A DNA stretch of 18,565 bases from Azoarcus sp. (GTDB lineage: Bacteria > Pseudomonadota > Gammaproteobacteria > Burkholderiales > Rhodocyclaceae). The DNA lies in assembly GCA_031268685.1 (NCBI GenBank), contig JAIRWW010000170.1, forward strand, positions 1 to 18,565. Reading direction: 5' to 3'. A program made the translations under genes and the position numbers. Every line of letters starts with the position of its first letter. Position 1 is the first letter of the stretch. The notes below the pieces were generated by a model that did not search any database, was not told the DNA's origin, and was given only the letters and a program-made list of their open reading frames with translations. Shown piece after piece: positions 1 through 5,607 of this stretch.

Positions 1-255
1 CACTTCCATGTCGTTGCGGGAAAGGTCGAAGGTGACATCGGATGTGTGCAGGAAATAATTGGCGAAATATTCCTTGATGATGTAGCCCTTGTAGCCCAGG
101 CAGATGATGAAGTCGTTGACGCCATGGGCCGAGTATATTTTCAGGATGTGCCATATGATGGGCATTTCCCCGATTTCGATCATGGGCTTGGGTTTGAGAT
201 GGGATTCCTCGCTGATGCGGGTACCCAATCCGCCTGCCAGAATAACGGCTTTCAT
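1..255 (-). CDS. rfbF: Glucose-1-phosphate cytidylyltransferase, N-terminal part (runs off the left edge)
   Basis: The ATG is at 255 and the frame stays open to base 1, so 85 of roughly 257 residues are visible. The protein opens with [13 protein letters not shown], the nucleotide-binding signature of sugar-phosphate nucleotidyltransferases, followed by KPKPMIEIG, the sugar-phosphate and metal loop region. The stretch [17 protein letters not shown] followed by SDVTF is characteristic of RfbF rather than of glucose-1-phosphate thymidylyl- or uridylyltransferases. The family makes CDP-glucose from CTP and glucose-1-phosphate in the cytoplasm, the first step to CDP-linked dideoxyhexoses of O-antigen or other surface glycans. 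Its partners (rfbG, rfbH) would lie further left, outside the window. I see no strong ribosome binding site before the ATG. The family call is firm; the exact sugar product cannot be judged here. Confidence 0.9.
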   Translation of the reverse strand, partial: MKAVILAGGLGTRISEESHLKPKPMIEIGEMPIIWHILKIYSAHGVNDFIICLGYKGYIIKEYFANYFLHTSDVTFDLSRNDMEV

Positions 256-493
256 TGGATGTTGAAGTACATATGCGAAATCGTTGATGACAGTTTGCGA
301 GTGTATCCGAGGGATATTTTGTAAAACGCCAAATATCTCACGAACATCAACGTGCGCCAGGAAGCATGCGGCGGCGCTTCGCCTTGGGCGGACTGCTTCT
401 TGGGCGGGCTTTCTGGAGCTTGGTTCCGATGGGGTCGTGGCGTGCCTTGTCCGGGCGGACTAGAATGGGCCTTGCATTTGTCCAGGGATTGAA

Positions 494-1381
494 ATGAACA
501 AGCCTTTTCTGTCGCCTCGTAATGACGCCGTCTTTAAAATGCTGTTTGGCGACGGGCGCGACATTGATCTTCTTACGGATTTCTTGCAGTCCGCCCTCAA
601 CCTGCCTGCGGAGGACTACGAGGAGGTGACGCTGGTCGATACGCATCTCAGCCGTGAAAATCTCGGCGACAAGCTGGGGATACTGGATGTCAAGGTCAAG
701 ATGCATTCCGGAAAAATCGTGGATGTCGAAATCCAGATCTGCGATTTGCCGCAGTTGCGTGAGCGTATCGTGTTTTATCTGGCCAAAATGATCACAGAGC
801 AGATTGGCGAGGGAGACGATTACCGGAAAATTCAGCGTTCTATTTGTATTCTGATTACCGACTTCGTGTTGGTTCCGGAAAACGGGGTGTATCACAACCG
901 CTATACGCTGCATGATGCCAATACCAGTTCGGAATTCACCGATCTGATGGAAATCAATACGCTTGAACTGCCCAAGCTGCCCAATAATGAGGACGGTAGT
1001 GCATTATGGGACTGGCTGAAGTTTTTGAATGCGCGAAGCGAGGAGGAACTTACCATGTTGGGTGAGAAAAATACGCAGGTCAAAAAGGCTGTGGCCAAGC
1101 TGATCGCGCTTTCTGCCGATGAAGAGGCGCGGATGCTGGCTGAGTCGCGCGAGAAGCTGCGGCGTGATATTTCTGCCCAGGTGCTGGATGCAGAGGAGAA
1201 GGGGCGGGTGAAAGGACGGGAAGAGGGAAGGGAAGAGGGACGGGAAGAGGGCTGGGTAAAAGGTCAGGAAGCCGCTTTGCTGTCCGTTGCTCGTAACATG
1301 CTGAAATGCGGCGGATCGGTCGAGGAGATCGCGCAGGCGACCGGATTGCAATCGGGAAAAATCCGCGCTTTGATGCATTGA
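494..1381 (+). CDS. Rpn-family PD-(D/E)XK nuclease / putative transposase
   Basis: This is a 295-residue protein opening with NKPFLSPRNDAVFKMLFGD, the usual start of Rpn (recombination-promoting nuclease, PDDEXK_2) proteins. Asp65 (LGILDVKV) and the Glu79-x-Gln81 motif (VEIQ) fit the PD-(D/E)XK active site. The family consists of DNA endonucleases related to transposases; some members promote RecA-independent recombination or act in phage defence. The C-terminal third is charged and helical. It contains three in-frame 12-bp repeats coding for EEGR-type units (residues about 242-253), then a short tail (about 270-295) ending in a helix-turn-helix-like segment. The start is supported by AGGGA about 7 bases upstream. 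The gene stands alone: no terminal inverted repeats or partner transposition genes are visible. Possible internal starts are listed separately. Confidence 0.85.
   Translation: MNKPFLSPRNDAVFKMLFGDGRDIDLLTDFLQSALNLPAEDYEEVTLVDTHLSRENLGDKLGILDVKVKMHSGKIVDVEIQICDLPQLRERIVFYLAKMITEQIGEGDDYRKIQRSICILITDFVLVPENGVYHNRYTLHDANTSSEFTDLMEINTLELPKLPNNEDGSALWDWLKFLNARSEEELTMLGEKNTQVKKAVAKLIALSADEEARMLAESREKLRRDISAQVLDAEEKGRVKGREEGREEGREEGWVKGQEAALLSVARNMLKCGGSVEEIAQATGLQSGKIRALMH
1122..1210 (+). promoter_or_regulatory. Possible internal ribosome binding sites and starts inside the Rpn gene
   Basis: Two in-frame start codons near the 3' end have good Shine-Dalgarno matches. ATG at 1133 (Met214) follows AAGAGG with 5 bases between, and would give an 82-residue product. 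GTG at 1208 (Val239) follows AGGAG (1194-1198) with 9 bases between, and would give a 57-residue product holding the EEGR repeats and the tail. Work on Escherichia coli Rpn proteins has reported small C-terminal products translated from within rpn genes that inhibit the full-length nuclease. Seeing similar signals here makes such a product plausible, but purine-rich Glu/Lys/Gly codons create Shine-Dalgarno look-alikes by chance. Confidence 0.35.
1217..1252 (+). repeat. Three in-frame 12-bp tandem repeats (EEGR units) in the Rpn gene
   Basis: The units are CGGGAAGAGGGA, AGGGAAGAGGGA and CGGGAAGAGGGC in direct succession. Because the unit is 12 bp, copy-number change would add or remove four residues without shifting the frame. 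The repeats lie in the predicted linker between the nuclease domain and the C-terminal tail. Confidence 0.85.
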
Positions 1382-1399
1382 ATGCGCGGGAGTTTTTAT

Positions 1400-1429
1400 T
1401 TGATCCGGTAATTTTTTGTTTTGAATAAT
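1400..1429 (+). promoter_or_regulatory. Candidate promoter of the ABC transporter operon
   Basis: TTGATC (1400-1405) and AATAAT (1424-1429) are separated by 18 bases in an A/T-rich stretch directly after the Rpn gene. Transcription would begin near 1436, which agrees with translation from ATG 1458 rather than the ATG at 1428 that overlaps the -10. The -35 matches the consensus at 4 of 6 positions, so the call is tentative. I found no clear Zur- or Fur-type palindrome here. Confidence 0.3.
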
Positions 1430-1457
1430 GCCGTCGGGTTGGGTCCAGGTTTTGTTT

Positions 1458-2180
1458 ATGGCGTCATCTTCCGCTGTTTTCGCTGTCGCATTGCGCGGCG
1501 TCCGCTTTTCCTGGCCGGGGCAGGCGCGGCCTGTGCTTGATATTGCGGATTTGTTGATCCGCCCAGGCGAGCGGGTTTTTCTTTCCGGGCCTAGCGGCAG
1601 CGGCAAGAGTACTTTGCTGGGCTTGATCGCCGGTATCTTGCAGCCTGATTGCGGCAGCATCGCCGTTGATGGCGCGGCGCTCCACACCATGAGCGCTTCG
1701 GCGCGGGATCGGTTTCGCGGGGCGGAGATCGGATTCATTTTCCAGCAATTCAACCTCGTTCCTTATCTTTCCATGATCGAGAATGTGTTGATTCCCTGCT
1801 ATCTTTCGCCCCAGCGGCAGGCGCGGGCGCTGCGGCAGGCAGGCAGCCTGCGGGATGCCGCCGCGCATTTGCTGGAGCGGCTGGAACTGGCTCCCGAATT
1901 TTGGGAGCGGCCCGTCACCCGCTTGTCGACTGGCCAGCAGCAGCGCGTGGCAGCGGCGCGCGCGCTGATCGGTACGCCTGCGTTGTTGATTGCGGATGAG
2001 CCAAGTTCCGCGCTGGATGCTGATCGGCGCGATGTTTTTCTGAAACTGCTTTTGAATGAGTGCGCGCTTGCCGGATCGAGCCTGTTGTTCGTGAGTCATG
2101 ACATTGGATTGGCAGGGGCGTTTTCCACAGCCTTGCGCATGAATGATTTGAATGCCGCCGCACAGGGAGAAACCATGTGA
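1458..2180 (+). CDS. ABC transporter ATP-binding protein, LolD/MacB type
   Basis: The 240-residue cytoplasmic ATPase has all ABC motifs: Walker A GPSGSGKST (44-52), Q-loop Gln96 in IFQQFN, signature LSTGQQQR (156-163), Walker B LLIADEP (176-182) and the H-loop VSHD (His214). The LSTGQ signature replaces the common LSGGQ; this change is tolerated in the family. It pairs with the downstream FtsX-type permease to form a mechanotransmission-type ABC complex that works on periplasmic or membrane substrates, like LolCDE, MacB and FtsEX, rather than forming a classic channel. An upstream in-frame ATG at 1428 would add ten residues, but ATG 1458 has an AGG eight bases ahead and better matches the family N-terminus. 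The TGA (2178-2180) overlaps the GTG start of the permease, so the two are translationally coupled. Confidence 0.88.
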   Translation: MASSSAVFAVALRGVRFSWPGQARPVLDIADLLIRPGERVFLSGPSGSGKSTLLGLIAGILQPDCGSIAVDGAALHTMSASARDRFRGAEIGFIFQQFNLVPYLSMIENVLIPCYLSPQRQARALRQAGSLRDAAAHLLERLELAPEFWERPVTRLSTGQQQRVAAARALIGTPALLIADEPSSALDADRRDVFLKLLLNECALAGSSLLFVSHDIGLAGAFSTALRMNDLNAAAQGETM

Positions 2181-3448
2181 GGCGGTTTTTCTATCTGGCG
2201 AGTCTCGCTCGCAAAAGCGCCTGGAACCGGCGCGGTACTTTGGCGCTGGTCGTGCTGTGCATTGCGCTTTCCACGCTTCTTTTGCTTGGTATCGAGCGGA
2301 TACGCGGGCAGATACGGGAAAACTTCGTGCAGGCTGTCTCGGGTGTCGATCTCGTGGCCGGTGCGCGCGGAGGTGGTATCCAACTCATGCTTTATGCGGT
2401 TTTCCATCTGGGCGGCGCGACAAACAATATGGGATGGGAGAGCGCCCAGCGCATCGCGGCGCATCGTGATGTCGCCTGGACGATTCCGCTTTCGCTGGGC
2501 GATTCGCACAAGGGTCATCCCGTCGTGGCGACGGTGCCGGATTTTTTCGACCACTATCGCTTTCGCGGGGGTGAGCGCGTTGAATTTGCGGAAGGCCGCG
2601 CGTTCGATGCGCTTTTCGATGTGGTGATCGGCGCGGAAGTCGCCAGGAAGCTTGGTTATCGTCTCGGCAGCCCGCTTGTGCTGAGCCACGGCAATAGTGA
2701 AATGATGCTGGCGGAACATGACGATAAACCATTTGCCGTGACTGGCATTCTTGCGCCCACGGGTACGCCGGTGGATCGCGCGCTTTACATCAGTCTCGCC
2801 GCAATGGAGGCAATACATCTCGATTGGCAGGGCGGCGTGCCGATCCCCGGCTTTCGTGTGCGCGCGGATCAAGCCGGGAAATTCGATCTCACGCCCAAGA
2901 GCATTACCGCGCTGCTCGTCGGCCTCAAGAGCCGCAGCCGCGTCTTCGCCCTGCAACGCGAGATAGGCGCGTGGAAAGAGGAAGCCCTGATGGGCGTCAT
3001 GCCCGGCGTTGCCATGGATGACCTTTGGCGCATGCTCGATACCGGAGAGCGCGCGCTGCTGCTCGTTTCCGCTCTTGTCACCTTGACGGGGCTGGCCGGG
3101 CTGGCGTCCGCCATTCTCGCCGGTCTCGGCGAACGGCGGCGCGAACTGGCCATTCTGCGCTCTGCGGGCGCGCGTCCCTTGGATATTCTCTTTTTGCTCG
3201 CCTGCGAAGGCGTGCTTCTGGTGTCCGCCGGTATCGCGCTCGGGCTGGTTTGCCTGATTTTTCTTTTCCTCGGCATTGGCCCCATGCTGGCGGGCCGCTA
3301 CGGCATCGTTCTTTATTTTTCCTGGCCTGGACGGGAAGAATGGCTGTTGTTGGGCGGCATCGTCGCCGCTGGTTTTTTGACTAGTCTTGTTCCGGCATGG
3401 CGCGCTTACCGCATCAGCCTGTCGGATGGTTTGACGCTCTCCACATGA
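2177..3448 (+). CDS. FtsX/MacB-like ABC transporter permease
   Basis: This 423-residue protein has the MacB/FtsX plan: one N-terminal membrane helix (about 21-39), a long periplasmic domain (about 45-285), then three membrane helices (about 292-317, 336-366 and 388-408). The cytoplasmic loop after the second helix carries ERRRELAILRSAGARP, the coupling-helix signature of this permease class, which contacts the ATPase. The GTG start follows AGGGAGA with a short spacer. The gene overlaps the ATPase stop upstream and the DUF3299 start (ATGA) downstream. The domain set plus the DUF3299 neighbour resembles the Pseudomonas aeruginosa PA4064-PA4066 cluster, which I recall as Zur-regulated and linked to zinc homeostasis. 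The substrate cannot be read from this sequence. Confidence 0.87.
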   Translation: MRRFFYLASLARKSAWNRRGTLALVVLCIALSTLLLLGIERIRGQIRENFVQAVSGVDLVAGARGGGIQLMLYAVFHLGGATNNMGWESAQRIAAHRDVAWTIPLSLGDSHKGHPVVATVPDFFDHYRFRGGERVEFAEGRAFDALFDVVIGAEVARKLGYRLGSPLVLSHGNSEMMLAEHDDKPFAVTGILAPTGTPVDRALYISLAAMEAIHLDWQGGVPIPGFRVRADQAGKFDLTPKSITALLVGLKSRSRVFALQREIGAWKEEALMGVMPGVAMDDLWRMLDTGERALLLVSALVTLTGLAGLASAILAGLGERRRELAILRSAGARPLDILFLLACEGVLLVSAGIALGLVCLIFLFLGIGPMLAGRYGIVLYFSWPGREEWLLLGGIVAAGFLTSLVPAWRAYRISLSDGLTLST

Positions 3449-4101
3449 AAATACGCATAGCCGTTTTTGCCGTTTTGACGCTTTTTGTGTGCGCCGGGTC
3501 GCTTTTTTTCGTTTTTTCCGGAGAGGAAAAGCACCCAGCTTTGGCGCAACAGTATGCGGTCGGCGACAGGCTTTCTTCCGGGCCGCCGTCTGCCCCTGCG
3601 CCGCCTGCCGAAACGAAATACCAGGAAATTCAATGGGAGGCCCTTGCTCCCGCGTCCTGGAACCCCGCGGCTGCTTTTGAAGGTCTCAGCCTGGATGAAA
3701 TTGAGGACGGTTCCCCGCAGGCTATCCAGGTCATGGCGCAGTTTTTGGAAAAATGGAATGAAGCGCCCGCCAATCCGGATATGGATGGAAAAAGGATCAA
3801 GATTCCCGGTTTCGTCGCGCCGCTGGATTTTGACGAGGGGCGCAAGATACGGGAATTTTTGCTCGTGCCTTATTTCGGTGCGTGCATACATGTTCCGCCG
3901 CCGCCCGCCAATCAGGTTGTTCTCGTCCAGGTCGCTGAGCCGGTCGGCGGCATTGGCTCGATGGATGCGGTATGGGTTTACGGTCAAATCCAGATCGAAC
4001 GCACCGATACCCAGAACGGCGTTTCAGGCTACCGGATGACGGCGGACAGGATCGAGCTTTATTCCCCGCCGGAAGGGCAGGATGCCCAAGGCAAGCCTTG
4101 A
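3445..4101 (+). CDS. DUF3299 membrane-anchored periplasmic protein of the ABC operon
   Basis: A 218-residue protein with one N-terminal hydrophobic segment (about 5-26) that could be an uncleaved anchor or a signal peptide. It is followed by a Pro/Ala-rich linker (about 46-57). The DUF3299 core includes DGKRIKIPGFVAPLDF (about 114-129) and the conserved FGACIHVPPPPANQ segment (144-157) with Cys147 and His149. A Cys-x-His next to a Pro run would suit metal or thiol chemistry in the periplasm, but no activity is established. The start codon overlaps the permease stop (ATGA), and the three genes form one operon. In pseudomonads DUF3299 genes sit in Zur-controlled transporter operons; the role here is inferred from that context only. 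Confidence 0.85.
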   Translation: MKIRIAVFAVLTLFVCAGSLFFVFSGEEKHPALAQQYAVGDRLSSGPPSAPAPPAETKYQEIQWEALAPASWNPAAAFEGLSLDEIEDGSPQAIQVMAQFLEKWNEAPANPDMDGKRIKIPGFVAPLDFDEGRKIREFLLVPYFGACIHVPPPPANQVVLVQVAEPVGGIGSMDAVWVYGQIQIERTDTQNGVSGYRMTADRIELYSPPEGQDAQGKP

Positions 4102-4140
4102 TGGCGGGAAGCGCAATGGCGTGTGCGTCCCGGTGCTGCG

Positions 4141-4788
4141 TCAGTGGTTCCCGGCGCGCGAGCCGGGCGGAGCGGATGAGAAGCTGTGCAGTTCGTCCGT
4201 GTATAAATCCCGCGCCCATTGGGGAATGTTTTCGCCAGTCCGGACGATCTCGCCTCGTTTCATTTCGATGATCAGCGTGTATGGTTTGGCGAGCAGCGAA
4301 TTGTCGAATATGTAAGCGTGATCCGCCAGTTTTGCGGCTTCGTGGATGATTGCCCGGTTGCGTTCGTATCGCCGCCGTATCCTGTCTTCGGGCACAGGGT
4401 GCCCGCCTTGCTGGACGCGCGCGGCGACACGGTGTACCGATAGTTCGACGCTGCGCACGTTGACGTGGTAGAGATTGACGCGGTAGCCGACTGTTATTGC
4501 TTCCCGGACCAGTTCCAGTTTTGACGGATGCGAAAAGGTCGATTCGGCGACCAGGCTTTTGTGCCGGGCCATCAGTTCGCAGCGGCGTTTTTCAGCGAGC
4601 GTTTGGCCCGTCTGCGATTCTTCGAGCGTCCGGGCCGGGTGGCCGAATCGCTGCGCGGCCAGTTCGTCGGCGTTGACGAATTCGGCAGAAGGATGCCTGG
4701 AGGCGATACGGAGGCGGTAAAGCGTTGTTTTGCCGGCGCCATTTGGGCCGACGATGATGTGAAGGGTCGGGCGAATGTCTGCGGCCAC
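4141..4788 (-). CDS. Zeta-type toxin, P-loop kinase family
   Basis: The 215-residue protein carries Walker A GPNGAGKTT (14-22), an Asp in VNADE (41), ESTF (82-85), and the segment QQGGHPVPEDRIRRRYERN (126-144) whose GGHxVPE and arginines are typical of zeta-toxin-like kinases. Characterised zeta/PezT toxins phosphorylate UDP-activated amino sugars and block cell-wall synthesis; whether this member does so is not shown. The start is GTG at 4788, six bases after the antitoxin stop, so the toxin is translated second from the same message. It converges with the ABC operon, with 39 bases between them. A CCCGGC/GCCGGG hairpin (4150-4167) lies inside its last codons without a T-run. The family call is firm; the exact substrate is unknown. 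Confidence 0.82.
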   Translation of the reverse strand: MAADIRPTLHIIVGPNGAGKTTLYRLRIASRHPSAEFVNADELAAQRFGHPARTLEESQTGQTLAEKRRCELMARHKSLVAESTFSHPSKLELVREAITVGYRVNLYHVNVRSVELSVHRVAARVQQGGHPVPEDRIRRRYERNRAIIHEAAKLADHAYIFDNSLLAKPYTLIIEMKRGEIVRTGENIPQWARDLYTDELHSFSSAPPGSRAGNH

Positions 4789-4794
4789 GCCGGT

Positions 4795-5166
4795 TTACTT
4801 GATGATTTTGGCGCCGCCTCCCGGCAAGCTGCGTACCATGTGGCCGTCGTCGTCGAAGCCGACTGCGCCGCCTTCGCGCCTGAGTGCGTCGAAAAACGCC
4901 AGTTCTGCGGGCAACGGGCGGGAGAGGGCTTCGCCCGCCGAGTCTTCGTACACTTCCCGTTCGTCGGCATTCAATTCATCGGCATCCAGTTGGCCCGCCA
5001 AGGCGGCGCGCATGCGCTCTGTGGTGAAGCCGGGGGCGGATTCGACTGCCTGCCCCAGTTTTACCCAATGTTCGAGTTGTCCGCTGAGCGTGCGGGTAAA
5101 GAGCAGCGCTTCGCGCCGGGCCGCTTCGACCACATCATTGGAAATGCGCACAGAAATCGTAGTCAT
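4795..5166 (-). CDS. ParD-like antitoxin of a type II toxin-antitoxin pair
   Basis: The 123-residue protein begins MTTISVRISNDVVEAARREA, a ribbon-helix-helix DNA-binding start, followed by SGQLEHWVKLGQAVES (28-43), typical of the ParD-like antitoxin family (the former DUF3423). The acidic C-terminal part (about 55-100) and the GGGAKIIK tail are the likely toxin-binding region. The frame is open further upstream to 5268, but ATG 5166 has a clear GGGGAGAG eight bases ahead and starts exactly at the conserved domain, so I use it. Antitoxins of this class neutralise the toxin and repress their own promoter; a perfect inverted repeat sits just upstream. This family is known next to zeta-type toxins, as here. 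Confidence 0.85.
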   Translation of the reverse strand: MTTISVRISNDVVEAARREALLFTRTLSGQLEHWVKLGQAVESAPGFTTERMRAALAGQLDADELNADEREVYEDSAGEALSRPLPAELAFFDALRREGGAVGFDDDGHMVRSLPGGGAKIIK

Positions 5167-5185
5167 GACAGCTCTCCCCGTAGTT

Positions 5186-5201
5186 GTGGTAACTCTACCA
5201 C
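5186..5201. promoter_or_regulatory. Probable toxin-antitoxin operator (inverted repeat)
   Basis: GTGGTA-ACTC-TACCAC is a perfect 6-bp inverted repeat with a 4-base spacer, centred 27 bases before the antitoxin ATG. It overlaps the predicted -10 element. Ribbon-helix-helix antitoxins usually bind such short palindromes to autoregulate. A second, smaller repeat, AGTT-GTGGT-AACT (5182-5194), overlaps it. Confidence 0.55.
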
Positions 5202-5220
5202 CATTGCGCGTCCGCGTAAA
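5192..5220 (-). promoter_or_regulatory. Predicted sigma70 promoter of the toxin-antitoxin pair
   Basis: On the minus strand TTTACG (5215-5220) and TAGAGT (5192-5197) are separated by exactly 17 bases. Each matches the consensus at 4 of 6 positions. The -10 lies within the inverted repeat, which suits repression by the antitoxin. Confidence 0.4.
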
Positions 5221-5349
5221 ATGCGAAAGAAGCGTAACAAGCCAATATTTCACGAGGTTCACGCTCAATGTTGTCCATGCAATTTATTTTTTGTTGCCAA
5301 TCGAGTAATCAAGTCCATAAGCGTTCGGACTGAGCTTGGTTGAAACAAT

Positions 5350-5392
5350 TGATTCCATAGAGAATGCCCTTCGACAGGCTCAGGGCGAACGG
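5350..5392. repeat. Intergenic repeat element, copy 1
   Basis: This 43-bp segment matches copy 3 (5544-5586) at 37 of 43 positions in direct orientation. The core, CTTCGACAGGCTCAGGGCG followed by AACGG, also occurs inverted at 5516-5540. The core looks like the dispersed intergenic element, typical of many proteobacterial genomes, that is often mistranslated as LSLSKG or PEPVEG peptides. It lies outside any gene, upstream of the toxin-antitoxin promoter. Confidence 0.75.
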
Positions 5393-5434
5393 GATTACGG
5401 CCAGATCAAATGAAATTACATCCAGCCCAAACGA

Positions 5435-5518
5435 AGTTCCGGACAGTTCCCGCAGAGTTCCGGACAGTTCCCACGGAGTTTCGGACAGTTCCCACGGAGT
5501 TCCGAACAGTTCCCGCCC
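5435..5518. repeat. Four 21-bp tandem repeats
   Basis: Units at 5435-5455, 5456-5476, 5477-5497 and 5498-5518 follow AGTTCCGGACAGTTCCCACGG with a few changes per unit. They lie between copy 1 and the inverted copy 2 of the surrounding repeat element. A minus-strand open frame turns them into ELSGT/PWEL heptapeptides, but that frame has no gene-like start and enters mfd out of frame, so I treat the region as non-coding. Confidence 0.85.
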
Positions 5519-5540
5519 GTTCGGGCTGAGCCTGTCGAAG
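5516..5540. repeat. Intergenic repeat element, copy 2 (inverted)
   Basis: This is the reverse complement of the copy 1 core with 2 mismatches in 25 bases. With copy 3 (5563-5586) it forms an imperfect hairpin, described separately. Confidence 0.8.
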
Positions 5541-5586
5541 CCCTGATTCCACGGGCAATGTCCTTCGGCAGGCTCAGGGCGAACGG
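5517..5586 (-). terminator. Long hairpin after mfd, possible terminator or mRNA-stabilising structure
   Basis: The inverted copies 5517-5540 and 5563-5586 pair over 24 positions with 3 mismatches around a 22-base loop, 21 bases downstream of the mfd stop. There is no T-run after it on either strand, so it is not a standard intrinsic terminator. It could instead block exonucleases or aid termination. Confidence 0.35.
5544..5586. repeat. Intergenic repeat element, copy 3
   Basis: Direct repeat of copy 1 (37 of 43 bases identical), ending 21 bases before the mfd stop codon. Both direct copies begin with TGATTCCA. Confidence 0.75.
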
Positions 5587-5607
5587 TATCAGGCAGTATT
5601 GCCGGGT

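Noticed and set aside
347..913. Minus-strand frame of 188 codons opposite the Rpn gene
   Set aside because: It is antisense to the recognised nuclease domain and has no family features of its own.
494..1381. Rpn gene as part of an insertion sequence
   Set aside because: No terminal inverted repeats, target-site duplication or second transposition gene is visible around it.
4150..4167. CCCGGC/GCCGGG hairpin between the converging ABC operon and toxin gene
   Set aside because: It lies inside the last codons of the toxin gene and has no T-run on either strand, so a terminator call is not supported.
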